Below are positions 45,165 through 55,617 of a stretch of 64,000 nucleotides of DNA, one piece after another; the stretch's first letter is position 1; each line of letters opens with the position of its first letter. Below the pieces are notes generated by a model, which was given only the letters and a program-made list of their open reading frames with translations, made no database searches and was not told the DNA's origin. Source of the DNA: Psychroserpens luteolus (GTDB taxonomy: Bacteria; Bacteroidota; Bacteroidia; Flavobacteriales; Flavobacteriaceae); assembly GCF_021032705.1 (NCBI RefSeq), contig NZ_JAHVXI010000002.1:1-64000 (forward strand), read 5' to 3'. Both the position numbers and the translations under genes were made by a program.

Positions 45165-45965
45165 CTAATTAAATTTTCGTTGTCGTTTGGCCTCAAAAAT
45201 GAGAATTCCTGCAGCCACAGAAACATTCATACTATCAATTACGCCTTGCATTGGAATAATAATATTTTGAGTTGAATTATTCAACCAATCATTGCTCAAT
45301 CCAGTAGCTTCAGTACCAACGACGATAGCAGTTGCTTTCGAAAAATCTTGCGTATGATAATCTACAGAAGCCTGCAAAGCTGCGCAGTAAATTGAAATGT
45401 TTTCCTGCTTTAGGAAAGCTATAATATTAGTTGTTGTATCTATTGCAACTTGATTGGTGAATACACAGCCTACGCTAGATCTAATAATATTAGGATTGTA
45501 CAAATCACTTTTCGGATTTGCTATAATCACAGCATCAACATTAGCGGCATCTGCTGTACGAAGTAGAGCGCCAATGTTCCCTGGTTTCTCTGGTGCTTCG
45601 GCAACGAGTACTAACGGATTTTGTTTGTCAAATTTTAAATGTTCAATGCTATGCGACTTAATTTTAGCAATAGCGATTATACCTTCTGTAGTATCGCGAT
45701 GTGCTAATTTCTGAAAGACCTCTTTAGAGATTTCGATAAGTTCAGTTTCTGGAGTAATTATGGACTTTATTGTTTCTTTAGAGATCAATTCAGAGTAAAA
45801 CAAAACTGTCTTGATATGATAGTTAGCACTTAGAGCCAAACTTAATTCTCGTTGACCTTCAATAATAAAAAGCCCATTTTTTTTTCGTTCACGAGACTTT
45901 TCCTTTAAAACAATAATTTGTTTTACCAATTGATTTTGTAAACTCGTAATGGCTTTATGACTCAT
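45165..45965 (-). CDS. TrmH/SpoU-family RNA methyltransferase
   Basis: This 266-aa protein opens with ITSLQNQLVKQIIVLKEKSRERK and FIIEGQREL, typical of the 2'-O-ribose methyltransferases of the RlmB/TrmH group, and has the SPOUT knot motifs PGNIGALLRTADAANVDAVI, IVVGTEATGLSNDWL and IPMQGVIDSMNVSVAAGILIFEA. Substrate is a ribose of rRNA or tRNA using SAM; the exact nucleotide is not determined. It is 3 bp upstream of the M48 protease. Confidence 0.93.
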   Translation of the reverse strand: MSHKAITSLQNQLVKQIIVLKEKSRERKKNGLFIIEGQRELSLALSANYHIKTVLFYSELISKETIKSIITPETELIEISKEVFQKLAHRDTTEGIIAIAKIKSHSIEHLKFDKQNPLVLVAEAPEKPGNIGALLRTADAANVDAVIIANPKSDLYNPNIIRSSVGCVFTNQVAIDTTTNIIAFLKQENISIYCAALQASVDYHTQDFSKATAIVVGTEATGLSNDWLNNSTQNIIIPMQGVIDSMNVSVAAGILIFEAKRQRKFN

Positions 45966-46150
45966 TTATTCTCTTTAAACGGTTACAAATTTAAGCTTTT
46001 ATAAGTCATCCACAATGCCAAATACGTTATAGCATTTTATTAATAGGTAGGAAAATTCTAAATTGGCTTGTTATAGTACTGACATCAATCCATTGACTAT
46101 TAGCTTCGAACTAAATAGTTGATAAAACTACTAACCAAACTATTTTTTCT

Positions 46151-49100
46151 ATGAAAGTAAAATTACTGTTTTCGCTTTTTGCCCTTCTTTTTTCAATTTC
46201 CACTTTTTCACAAACACTTAATCAACCTAATGATATGGTTGTTTGTGACGATAGTATTCCAGATGGAACAACAGAGTTTGATCTTGAATCACAAACACCT
46301 CAAATTCTGGGGAGTTTTAGTCCGAATGATTACAATATTACTTACCATTTAACCGAAGCAGACGCTGCCAATCAAACGAATCCATTGGTGTCACCTTATA
46401 CCAATACTTCAAATCCGCAAACCATTCATGTTAGCGCTTTTCAAAATGCTACTGGTAACCTGGAGATCTTTACGTTTGATTTAATTGTTAATAGTTTACC
46501 CATAACTAATTTTGCCCAAGATGTAGTAGCCTGTGATGAAGGTGGTGGTTTTGCGACATTTGACTTGACCATTTTTGATGCCGAGTTTGCTCAAGGCAAT
46601 CCAAATTTAGAGGTATCATATTATGAAACCTTCCAGAATGCCGATTTAGGAACTAATGCAATAGCAAACCCAAGCGTTTATATTAATACAATAGCTTATT
46701 TTCAAACATTATATGTAAGAGTTACAGATATCTCTAGTGGTTGCTCTTATGCAAATCCGAATTTTGCATTGTATTTAAATGTAGAACAAGGAATAATAAT
46801 CAATGCACCAACGCCTCTTGTATATTGTGATGACGATGATGATGGATTTGGTTTTTTCGATTTAGTAAGTAAAGATGATGAAATACTTGGTGGCAATCAA
46901 AACCCAAATTTTGTTGTTACTTATCATGAAACGCAACAAGATGCAGATAATAATGTTGGAGCACTTTCAAGTCCTTATACTAATATTGTAACAGATTTTC
47001 AAACCGTATTTGTTAGAGTGAGTTCTATTTTTGGTAACTGCGCTCAGACCACAACATTAGACTTAATTGTAGACCCAGACTGCCTTTTTGTGTCGCCTGC
47101 GGCAATTCAATTTTGTTCAGATGATCCAAATTTAGAGGTCGATTTTGACCTCACCTCGGAAAATGCAACTATTGTTAACGGACAAGAGCTCTCAGGGTTT
47201 AATTTCTCCTATTATTTAACTGAAGCTGATGCTGAAAATCAAAGTAATCCAATATCTAATCCAACGTCATATCAATATCCTGTTGGTACACTTATCATTT
47301 ATGTGCATGTAGAAGAAATCGCAACTGGTAACTCAGCAATTACGACATTAACAGTGACTGGAAATTTAGCGCCAATTGTAGATTACAATGGACCATATAC
47401 GATTTGTAGTGGACAAGAGGTTGTATTGACACCATTTGTTACTGGAGGAAATGGCGTATATAATTACTTATGGAGTACTGGAGATACAACTCCTGAAATA
47501 GTTGTTTTTACTGGAGGTACATATACGGTTTCTGTAACTGATGCTATATCTGGATGCATATCAAATACGCTTACAATAGATATCACTGAAGGAGACTCTA
47601 TAACCTTAGGTGATGCAGCAGATCTTAGCAGTTGTAATCCTAACGAAATTTTTGATCTCACTGTTACGATTCCTGAAATTTTATTAGGAGCCGATCAAAA
47701 CTCATATGTCATTCGATTTTTTGAAAATGTGAATGATGCTTTCTTTAATGTAAATCCTTTAGCAGCTCCAGAAACCTATACTAGCAATGGAGTGACTCAA
47801 ACTATTTATGTTAGAGTCGAAAATACTAATGATACTTGCTTTGCATTATCAGATTTTAATTTGGTAATCGAAACATGTCCTATTGATGTGGTTTGTGGTG
47901 AAGAACCAATAAACACAACGTACTGTTATGAGCTTAATGATGCAACACCATATGTATATACAAGTACAGATGGTTCGCCATTGCAAGTGTTTTTTAATGC
48001 TGGAGAAGTAGAAAATAACTGGGATGAATTGGTCGTATTAGATTCTGATGGCGTGACTAACTTAAACCCTGAAGCCACAACATATGGCAATGGCGGAGAT
48101 CTCGCAGGATTATACTTTGCGTCTACAGGAGATACGATTACTATTTTTGTTAATTCTGATAACGTTTTTGCCTGCGTAGACCAAAATTATACACCTATAG
48201 ATTATACCGTAAGTTGTATTGATCTTAATGCACTACCTAACTGTACTTCTGAACTGGTATTAGACAATGGAACTGAAGACGTTAATGAAAATGCAGATCT
48301 GACTTGGACTGCTTCTACTGGTTTGGTTAGTGGTTATAAAGTTTCTGTAGGAATTACGTCTGGAGGAACTGAAGTTGTAGATAATGTTGACGTTGGAAAT
48401 GTATTGACCTACGATATTGGAACCTTAGATTATGAAGTGACTTATTATGTAACTATTGTACCTTATAATGATAATGGAGATGCAGAAGAATGCAATGAAT
48501 ATAGCTTTACAACAAGAGCAAATCCTAACCAACTTGTAGAATGCGATGGTGGAGCTGTTAATACGACGTATTGCTACGGAAATAATGATACAAGTGAGTT
48601 TGGTTTTGAAAGTAGCGACGGACTTCCTCTTACTGTATTCTTCAATGCAGGAGGAGCAGAAGTAAACTTTGATGAAATCTCAATATTAGATTCAGATGGA
48701 ACTATTTTAAATCCGACACTTCCTTATGGAAATGATGGTGATTTTGCAGGAATAACGTATACATCCTCTGGTAGTAGTATCACAGTACGATTTGATACAG
48801 ATGGCTCTGTAAGTTGTCAATCGGGTAGCACATGCTGTACCGAAGTATTTGATTTTGACGTGTTCTGTGCGTCTTCGGTTGGATTTATTCAAGTGAATGC
48901 TTTTGTAGATGCTAATACTAATTCAGTATTTGATACTAATGAGTTTAATTTTTCCAACGGATATTTTACCTATGAGGTTAATGGTGATGGAATTATTAAT
49001 ACAGTAAACTCGTCTACAGGAAACTTCCAAATCATTAGCGCTAACGAAACCGATACTTACGAAATCACCTTTAATTTATATGAAGAATCCGCAGGTTGTT

Positions 49101-50266
49101 ATGATGTAACTACAGCAAGTTTTAGTAATATATCTGTAGCAAACGGAAATACTGTTACAGTAGACTTTCCAGTGGTTGAAGAACAAAGTTGTGAAGATTT
49201 AGCTGTTTATCTTATTAATAATTGGACACCACCAAGACCAGGTTTCACACATAGTAACTATCTATATTTGGAGAATTTAGGATTTACTACTATTGCCTCT
49301 GGTACTGTAGAATTTACAGTAGATCCACAAATGGTATATAGTGGCACTTTCAATGTTAATCCAGCGTATACAATTACTGCTACTGCCACTGGGTTCACGG
49401 TAGATTTTGTAAACCTTCAACCAGGAGATGTAGAAAGTATAGGCATTTCAATATTATGTCCAGCAAATGTTGAATTAGGAGATATTGTGACCAATACAGC
49501 GACATATATCACTGATAGTAATGATTTAGTTGCGGTTAACAATTATTCAACATTATCCGAAATTGTTGTTGGATCTTGGGATCCAAATGATAAAATGGAA
49601 TCTCATGGTCCTGAAATTGTATTTGATGACTTTGTAGCGTCTGATGAGTATTTGTATTATACCATTCGTTTTCAAAATTTAGGAACAGCTCCTGCTACAT
49701 TTGTGAGAATAGAGGATATGTTAGATGATCAATTAGATCCAACTACATTCCAAATGCTACGTTCAAGTCATGACTATGTGGTCACACGAACAGAGACGGA
49801 TTTGGAGTGGTTTTTTGATGCTATTAATTTACCTGCCGAACAAGATGATGCAGATGGCAGCAGAGGATTTGTATACTTTAAGATCAAACCAAAACCAGGT
49901 TATGCCATAGGTGATATTATTCCAAATACAGCTGCGATCTATTTTGATTTTAATGCACCTGTGATCACCAATAGGTTTGATAGTGAGTTCGTTGAATTCG
50001 CCTTATCTGTTTCTGAAGTTGAGGTGACATCTTTTGAATTATTCCCTAATCCTGCGAAAGATAAAGTGACCATTAGGTTGAATTCTAATGCCTACGGAAA
50101 TGTAACAGCTAATGTTATAGACATCCAAGGAAAGCAAATTTTAGAAGGACAAATTTCCGAAGGGAATAGCATGGATATAGATACATCAAATTTACAAAGC
50201 GGCATGTACTTTGTGAAAGTAAATACCGATAGAAAAAGTATCGTTAAGAAATTAATAATAGAATAG
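46151..50266 (+). CDS. Large T9SS-exported modular surface protein
   Basis: This 1371-aa protein has a signal peptide (VKLLFSLFALLFSISTFSQ). Residues about 25-430 contain four or five similar 85-100-aa units with a C-D/S-D and Y-H/Y-x-T/E phrase (for example VVACDEGGGFATFDLTIFDA). A PKD-like domain (about 420-480), another such unit, two paired CUB-like domains (INTTYCYELNDATPYVYTS and VNTTYCYGNNDTSEFGFES), an FN3-like domain and the DUF7619-type segment GSWDPNDKMESHGPEIVFDDF follow. A type A sorting domain closes the protein (LFPNPAKDKVTIRL to KKLIIE). Likely role is surface attachment or binding. A terminator follows; it is monocistronic. Confidence 0.88.
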   Translation: MKVKLLFSLFALLFSISTFSQTLNQPNDMVVCDDSIPDGTTEFDLESQTPQILGSFSPNDYNITYHLTEADAANQTNPLVSPYTNTSNPQTIHVSAFQNATGNLEIFTFDLIVNSLPITNFAQDVVACDEGGGFATFDLTIFDAEFAQGNPNLEVSYYETFQNADLGTNAIANPSVYINTIAYFQTLYVRVTDISSGCSYANPNFALYLNVEQGIIINAPTPLVYCDDDDDGFGFFDLVSKDDEILGGNQNPNFVVTYHETQQDADNNVGALSSPYTNIVTDFQTVFVRVSSIFGNCAQTTTLDLIVDPDCLFVSPAAIQFCSDDPNLEVDFDLTSENATIVNGQELSGFNFSYYLTEADAENQSNPISNPTSYQYPVGTLIIYVHVEEIATGNSAITTLTVTGNLAPIVDYNGPYTICSGQEVVLTPFVTGGNGVYNYLWSTGDTTPEIVVFTGGTYTVSVTDAISGCISNTLTIDITEGDSITLGDAADLSSCNPNEIFDLTVTIPEILLGADQNSYVIRFFENVNDAFFNVNPLAAPETYTSNGVTQTIYVRVENTNDTCFALSDFNLVIETCPIDVVCGEEPINTTYCYELNDATPYVYTSTDGSPLQVFFNAGEVENNWDELVVLDSDGVTNLNPEATTYGNGGDLAGLYFASTGDTITIFVNSDNVFACVDQNYTPIDYTVSCIDLNALPNCTSELVLDNGTEDVNENADLTWTASTGLVSGYKVSVGITSGGTEVVDNVDVGNVLTYDIGTLDYEVTYYVTIVPYNDNGDAEECNEYSFTTRANPNQLVECDGGAVNTTYCYGNNDTSEFGFESSDGLPLTVFFNAGGAEVNFDEISILDSDGTILNPTLPYGNDGDFAGITYTSSGSSITVRFDTDGSVSCQSGSTCCTEVFDFDVFCASSVGFIQVNAFVDANTNSVFDTNEFNFSNGYFTYEVNGDGIINTVNSSTGNFQIISANETDTYEITFNLYEESAGCYDVTTASFSNISVANGNTVTVDFPVVEEQSCEDLAVYLINNWTPPRPGFTHSNYLYLENLGFTTIASGTVEFTVDPQMVYSGTFNVNPAYTITATATGFTVDFVNLQPGDVESIGISILCPANVELGDIVTNTATYITDSNDLVAVNNYSTLSEIVVGSWDPNDKMESHGPEIVFDDFVASDEYLYYTIRFQNLGTAPATFVRIEDMLDDQLDPTTFQMLRSSHDYVVTRTETDLEWFFDAINLPAEQDDADGSRGFVYFKIKPKPGYAIGDIIPNTAAIYFDFNAPVITNRFDSEFVEFALSVSEVEVTSFELFPNPAKDKVTIRLNSNAYGNVTANVIDIQGKQILEGQISEGNSMDIDTSNLQSGMYFVKVNTDRKSIVKKLIIE

Positions 50267-50294
50267 TCCAAATCTTTTATTTAGTTGAATTTAG

Positions 50295-50322
50295 GCCTCA
50301 GAATTTTTCTGAGGCTTTTTTT
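50295..50322 (+). terminator. Intrinsic terminator after the 1371-aa gene
   Basis: GCCTCAGAA (50295-50303) pairs with TTCTGAGGC (50307-50315) around TTT, followed by seven T. Confidence 0.88.
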
Positions 50323-50376
50323 GTAAACTATTCTCCTTAACTTCGTCTAAGCACGAAACCATAATAACTACGACGA

Positions 50377-51180
50377 ATGAAACTTAAAACATTACTTTTA
50401 ATTGCACTTCTTGTTTTTGCATCTTGCAAAGAGAATAAAGAAACCGAAACTGTTGAATCTATCGATTATTCTGAAGAAAATTTAGATGTGACAACCAGTA
50501 CGTATCCAAAAAATATCACTAAAGTATTTGATGCGCATGGCGGTATAGATGTTTGGAATAAGATGAACACCTTATCATTTACTATGGATAAACCTAATGG
50601 TAAAGAGGTCACAACGACCAATTTAAAAACTCGAGCTGAGCTTATCGATACACCAACATATAGGTCTGGTTATGATGGCAGCCAATTATGGGTTTCTGAA
50701 AAAGATGGAAATGAATATAAAGGAAATGCAAAGTTTTATAAAGGCTTGATGATGTATTTTTATGCTATGCCTTTTATAGTAGGAGATGATGGCATTATAT
50801 ATGAAGATGCAGCGCCTTTAACGTTTGAAGGCAAAACATATCCTGGCATTTTAATTTCCTATGAAGCTGGAGTAGGCGTATCTCCAGATGACCAATATAT
50901 TGTGTATTACGATGAAGAAACTGGCCAAATGCAATGGCTAGCATATACTGTTACCTTTGGAAAAGATGGAAAGAGTGATAATTTCCGATTTATACGCTAT
51001 AATGATTGGCAGACGATTAATGGTCTGGTATTACCAAAAAGTATCGACTGGTATAATTATGAAGATCGAGTACCAACTGAAAAACGTAACACTGTTGAGT
51101 TTACTAATGTTATGGTAACTGATAAAACAAAAGACGATTCACTTTTTAAAATGCCAAAAGGTGCAACCATTATAGAGTAA
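50377..51180 (+). CDS. Lipoprotein, DUF6503-like family
   Basis: This 267-aa protein has a lipoprotein signal (LKTLLLIALLVFASC, Cys17). The mature part resembles the DUF6503 family: KVFDAHGGIDVWNKMNTLSF near residue 50, then mostly beta strands (YRSGYDGSQLWVSEKDGNEYKG, YIVYYDEETGQMQWLAYTV). Family members are lipocalin/LolB-like in predicted shape, but no ligand is known. It is monocistronic between the preceding terminator and a bidirectional terminator. Confidence 0.82.
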   Translation: MKLKTLLLIALLVFASCKENKETETVESIDYSEENLDVTTSTYPKNITKVFDAHGGIDVWNKMNTLSFTMDKPNGKEVTTTNLKTRAELIDTPTYRSGYDGSQLWVSEKDGNEYKGNAKFYKGLMMYFYAMPFIVGDDGIIYEDAAPLTFEGKTYPGILISYEAGVGVSPDDQYIVYYDEETGQMQWLAYTVTFGKDGKSDNFRFIRYNDWQTINGLVLPKSIDWYNYEDRVPTEKRNTVEFTNVMVTDKTKDDSLFKMPKGATIIE

Positions 51181-51202
51181 AGTAAATAATTCTAAGCATA
51201 AA

Positions 51203-51232
51203 AAAACCTGTCAATAATACTGACAGGTTTTT
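51203..51232 (+). terminator. Bidirectional terminator between convergent genes
   Basis: AAACCTGTCA (51204-51213) pairs with TGACAGGTTT (51221-51230) around ATAATAC; T-runs flank on both strands, so it can end the lipoprotein gene and the amidohydrolase operon. Confidence 0.85.
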
Positions 51233-51251
51233 AATTTTATAATAATACGCT

Positions 51252-52568
51252 TTATTTCTCGCTCTTTAGCTTGTTAGAATAACGTTTCCATAATTTAGTT
51301 TGATGTGTTTCTAAACTTATCATACGGCCATCAATAAAGGCATGCGTTATGATATTTGTTCTCATATCGAGAGCGTCACCTTCACTAATAAATAATGTTG
51401 CACTTTTCCCAGCCTCTAGACTTCCATAGTTATCATCAATACCTAGAATCTTTGCAGGATTAAGTGTTATTAATTGCAAAGCTTGCTCTTTAGTTAACCC
51501 ATGTGCAACCGTAGTACCTGCATAAAATGGTAAGTTACGAGAGTTCATACGTTCCATTTGGCCACTGGTTTCTAAAGCCACAGTAACACCTTTATCAGTT
51601 AATAGCTTTGCCAATTTAAATGGCATATCATAATCATCATCGGTTTGACTTGGTCTTGTATGTACACGTTGTAATAACACTGAAATATTATTTTTCTTGA
51701 GCATATCTGCAACTTTATGAGATTCATAACCACCAACGATAACGGTAGATTTTACATTATGCATTTTAGAAAAGTTAACGGCGTCTGTAATTCCTTTTTC
51801 ATCATCGACATGAATATAGAGCGTCTTTGAACCATCAAACAACCCATTAGTCGCTTCATAAGGCAGATTTTTTACAGATTTATCACTTTGCATATAAGCC
51901 TTAGTGCCATTAAAATAATCACTAATGGCAGTCACCTGTGTGTCATAATCTTTATTAGGTTTCATTGCTGGATCTTCACCTAACCACCAACGGCCTCTAG
52001 AAAAACTTCTTGGCCAGTTCATATGAATACCATCATCTTCTTTGATTACAGCATCTTCCCAGTTCCATGCGTCAAATTGTACTACAGACGAAGTACCAGA
52101 AATCCGTCCACCTCTTGGTGTGATCTGCCCTAATAAAATACCATTAGGTCGCATAGATTCCACTATTTTAGATTCGGCATTATAAGCGATTAAACTTCGA
52201 ATGTGTGGATTCCAAGTTCCTAATTCAGAATCGTCATCAGTTGCTCTAACTGCACTAATTTCTACTAATCCTAGAGTAGAATTTGGTACAATAAAACCTG
52301 GATAAACATGCTTTCCACTAGCATTAATAATTTCCATCTTTGACATGTCAACTTTTACAGTAGTGCCATCTAGAACTTGCAATAGCTTTCCATCTTCGAA
52401 GATTATCAAGCTATTTGTAATCACTTTTCCATTACCAATGTGAGCCGTGGCTCCTGTAATAGCTACTGTTTTACTTTGCTTGGGAGCAGGAGTTTGTTGT
52501 GCATATCCTAAAGAAAAACTTAGGAGTAATACAACGAGAGTTTTTATATGTGTTGTTTTCATAGTCAT
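51252..52568 (-). CDS. Secreted amidohydrolase-like protein with degenerate metal site
   Basis: This 438-aa protein has a signal peptide (THIKTLVVLLLSFSLGYAQ). I use ATG 52568; ATG 52562 (a shorter signal) and ATG 52586 are alternatives. The amidohydrolase fold is clear from NASGKHVYPGFIVPNSTLGL, EQALQLITLNPAKILGIDDNYGSLEAGKSATLFI. However, where active members have H-x-H after PGFID, here the residues read N-S-T, so binding of two metals is unlikely. It lies just after the 992-aa amidohydrolase on the same strand, which suggests cooperation in one complex. Confidence 0.85.
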   Translation of the reverse strand: MTMKTTHIKTLVVLLLSFSLGYAQQTPAPKQSKTVAITGATAHIGNGKVITNSLIIFEDGKLLQVLDGTTVKVDMSKMEIINASGKHVYPGFIVPNSTLGLVEISAVRATDDDSELGTWNPHIRSLIAYNAESKIVESMRPNGILLGQITPRGGRISGTSSVVQFDAWNWEDAVIKEDDGIHMNWPRSFSRGRWWLGEDPAMKPNKDYDTQVTAISDYFNGTKAYMQSDKSVKNLPYEATNGLFDGSKTLYIHVDDEKGITDAVNFSKMHNVKSTVIVGGYESHKVADMLKKNNISVLLQRVHTRPSQTDDDYDMPFKLAKLLTDKGVTVALETSGQMERMNSRNLPFYAGTTVAHGLTKEQALQLITLNPAKILGIDDNYGSLEAGKSATLFISEGDALDMRTNIITHAFIDGRMISLETHQTKLWKRYSNKLKSEK

Positions 52569-52572
52569 CTTT

Positions 52573-55551
52573 TTAGTGTTGTTCATGGTCTAAGTAATCA
52601 CAATGCATTTGATCCTTTTCTTTCTTCTTAATTGGTTGTGTTTTCAAACCTTTATTTTTTGCTTGCATCATCATATTGATGAGCTCACTTTTCTCCTTTT
52701 TAATTTGTGAACGCATTTGTTCATCACGTTTCAAATCAAAATAGGTCACACCTTCAATAATTGTTTTTTCAGCTTTTGCGTAGACTGACATTGGATGGTC
52801 GCTCCATAATACCACATCGGCATCTTTTCCAACTTTTAAACTTCCTACACGATCGTCTATATGCAATAATTTTGCAGGATTTAATGTCACGAATTTCCAT
52901 GCATCTTCTTCACTTACACCACCATATTTAACAGATTTTGCCGCCTCTTGGTTTAATCGACGAGACATTTCACCATCATCACTGTTAATAGCAACAACAA
53001 CACCAGCATCGTGCATAATAGCAGCATTGTATGGTATAGCATCATTAACTTCATATTTGTAAGCCCACCAATCACTAAAGGTTGATCCACCCACGCCATG
53101 CTTAGCCATTTTATCTGCTACTTTATAGCCTTCAAGAATATGTGTGAAGGTGTTAATATTGAAGTCAAACTTTTCAGCGACTTTCATCAACATATTGATT
53201 TCACTTTGAACATAAGAATGGCAAGAGATAAAACGTTCTTTATTTAGAATTTCAGCAAGGACATCCATTTCAATGTCTTTACGATATGGCTTTCCGCTTT
53301 TCTTTAATTTATCATAAGCTTTTGCTCGATTGAAGTAATCCATATATAGTTGTTCGACACCCATTCTGGTTTGAGGGAATCGGGCAAAACTTTGCCAATT
53401 AGATTGCTTGACATTTTCACCGAGAGCGAATTTTATAAATTTCGGACTGTTATCATAAATCAAATTATTTGCAGATTCTCCCCATTTTAATTTAATAATG
53501 GCCGAACGCCCTCCAATAGGATTCGCAGATCCATGAAGAATTTGAATTGAGGTAACACCTCCAGCAAGGTTTCTGTAAATGTCTATATCTTCATCATCAA
53601 TAACATCTTCAATAGACACTTCAGCTGATGAGTTATGACCTCCTTCATTAATTGAAGCAGCAGCAATATGTGAGTGTTCATCTATAACTCCAGCAGTTAA
53701 ATGCTTTCCAGTAGCGTCAATCACAGTTGCATTTCCGCCTGAAAGATTTTGACCAATTTTTGCAATCTTCCCATTTTTAATGAGTACATCTGTATTCTGT
53801 AAAATGCCATCACTTTCATTTGTCCATACAGTGGCATTCTTGAATAGCAAAGTTTCAGCTTTAGGTCGTTCTGTAAATCCATAGGCCATATTAGGATAGG
53901 TCACAGGTAACGTTTCCTTTGGAGGTTTAGCATCCATTTTCTTTTTATCATCAGAAGCGCTTTCGTCTTTTTCCATTTTATTGGCATAGAAAGTCATTTC
54001 GTTACCATCTGGGAAAATAGCCTTACCATTTAATGTGTTTGCATATGAAACATTTGCAACCAATCTAATGAACTCTTGTTGTGTAGAATCTTTGGTGGTC
54101 ATTGAAATATTCACCCAGTCATCTGCATAACTAATTTTAGATCCTCTTTTTTTGCCATTACTAGTAATTTCAGATTTTAGTTTACTTACAGATCCTTTTA
54201 AAGTCATTTTGTAAGCTTCACCAGCTAAACGGAATTCATAATCACCTCTAATATCCTTAACCGACATATCTTCAAGTACTGTTTTTTGCCCTTGAACCCA
54301 ATTTTCGTATAGTGTGGTCTTAGCATCAAAAATATCTCCAGATGTAATTAAAAAGTTAGCATAAGTACCTTTGTTTAGAGAGCCTATTTGTGATGATTTA
54401 CCTAATAGTTGTGCAGGTACCGTTGTAAGCGCTTCTAAAGCCTTTTCTTTTGAAAGTCCGTACTCTATGGCTTTCATAACATTAGATCTAAAGGATTTTG
54501 TTGATTTCAGATCATGAGTTGTAAATGCAAAGCGTATACCATTTTCAGCTAAAACTTTCGGGTTTGAAGGTTCTTGATTCCAAGCTCTCATATCACTTAA
54601 GGATAATGATTTGCTTAAAAATGCATTTTCTACATCATATGCAGCTTGAAAATTCACTGGAAGAATATATGAAGCATTTGTCGCTTTTACATCGCTTACG
54701 CGTTCATATTCATCGCCACCACCTAACATGATATATTGTACACCAAATTGATCTCCAATCTTATCAGCTCTCAATGCATTTGCTCTACTACCAGCACCAA
54801 AAATTTGAACGAGTCCCTTATTAGCATTCAAGGCTTCAAGAGATAAATCTTTGGTATCACTATATCCTTTTGCATACCAATCGGCATCCAAATACATTTG
54901 ACGCAGTAATGCAATACTTCCCATAATAGAACCTGGATACGATTGTCTTGAGGTTACACTCTTGCTAAATGAAAAATATTGACCTGAGTGTGGATCTAAT
55001 ACACGAGCTTCATTACCAGCATCTGGGTTTAAAGCAACTAAAGTTCCACTACCTCTAATAATACCGTCTTCAATATGTGTATTTACAACACCAAAGCCTG
55101 CTTTCATAAGTTCTTTGGCTTTTTTAGAGTCATATCTAAACTTTTCCATAGCCTTATTTTCTGGCATAACGTGGTCATTCCAATAGTAACCGCTTCGGCT
55201 TGGGCCATATTGCGGACCTCTAGCATTGCTATTTGGTCGTTCTGGTTTTTTAACACCAAAGGTCGAGTACATATCTATAAAAGATGGATAGATACTTTTG
55301 CCTTCTAGATTAACAACTGTCGTGTTTTTAGGAATACTTACTTGCTTTCCAGAAGCTACCACTTTGCCATCTTTAATAAGTAAAGTACCATTCTCTATGA
55401 TTTGAGTTGGCGTGACATAAATTTTAGCATTCGTAAAAGCTTGGTAATTGGTGTTGGTCGTTTTTACACCATTGTTCTTGGGGAAATAGTCTTGTGCAAA
55501 TAATGCAAAACTGCAAAAGCACAATGCAATTGCAAACTTGATTTTATTCAT
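52573..55551 (-). CDS. Secreted fused double amidohydrolase, only the C-terminal half with intact metal site
   Basis: This 992-aa protein has a signal peptide (KIKFAIALCFCSFALFAQ) and two amidohydrolase modules. The N-terminal module (residues about 30-430) has YPSFIDMYSTFGV where H-x-H is expected and so looks inactive. The C-terminal module (about 570-960) has VIDEHSHIAAASI (H-x-H), FISCHSYVQSEINM, NTFTHILEGYKVA and INSDDGEM, all positions needed for a bimetal centre, and ends LLHIDDRVGSLKVGKDADVVLW. Substrate is likely a cyclic amide or peptide-like compound, but cannot be told. It is followed by the single-module paralogue 4 bp downstream. Confidence 0.9.
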   Translation of the reverse strand: MNKIKFAIALCFCSFALFAQDYFPKNNGVKTTNTNYQAFTNAKIYVTPTQIIENGTLLIKDGKVVASGKQVSIPKNTTVVNLEGKSIYPSFIDMYSTFGVKKPERPNSNARGPQYGPSRSGYYWNDHVMPENKAMEKFRYDSKKAKELMKAGFGVVNTHIEDGIIRGSGTLVALNPDAGNEARVLDPHSGQYFSFSKSVTSRQSYPGSIMGSIALLRQMYLDADWYAKGYSDTKDLSLEALNANKGLVQIFGAGSRANALRADKIGDQFGVQYIMLGGGDEYERVSDVKATNASYILPVNFQAAYDVENAFLSKSLSLSDMRAWNQEPSNPKVLAENGIRFAFTTHDLKSTKSFRSNVMKAIEYGLSKEKALEALTTVPAQLLGKSSQIGSLNKGTYANFLITSGDIFDAKTTLYENWVQGQKTVLEDMSVKDIRGDYEFRLAGEAYKMTLKGSVSKLKSEITSNGKKRGSKISYADDWVNISMTTKDSTQQEFIRLVANVSYANTLNGKAIFPDGNEMTFYANKMEKDESASDDKKKMDAKPPKETLPVTYPNMAYGFTERPKAETLLFKNATVWTNESDGILQNTDVLIKNGKIAKIGQNLSGGNATVIDATGKHLTAGVIDEHSHIAAASINEGGHNSSAEVSIEDVIDDEDIDIYRNLAGGVTSIQILHGSANPIGGRSAIIKLKWGESANNLIYDNSPKFIKFALGENVKQSNWQSFARFPQTRMGVEQLYMDYFNRAKAYDKLKKSGKPYRKDIEMDVLAEILNKERFISCHSYVQSEINMLMKVAEKFDFNINTFTHILEGYKVADKMAKHGVGGSTFSDWWAYKYEVNDAIPYNAAIMHDAGVVVAINSDDGEMSRRLNQEAAKSVKYGGVSEEDAWKFVTLNPAKLLHIDDRVGSLKVGKDADVVLWSDHPMSVYAKAEKTIIEGVTYFDLKRDEQMRSQIKKEKSELINMMMQAKNKGLKTQPIKKKEKDQMHCDYLDHEQH

Positions 55552-55617
55552 ATAAATGGGTTGATTATTTAATTCCTTCTAAAGATAGAAATTAAGAACC
55601 TAAGACGTAAGAAAAAA

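Noticed and set aside
46113-46145. 8-bp inverted repeat with T-run just before the 1371-aa gene, as attenuator
   Set aside because: The stem is AT-rich with a 17-nt loop and could occur by chance; no leader peptide is visible.
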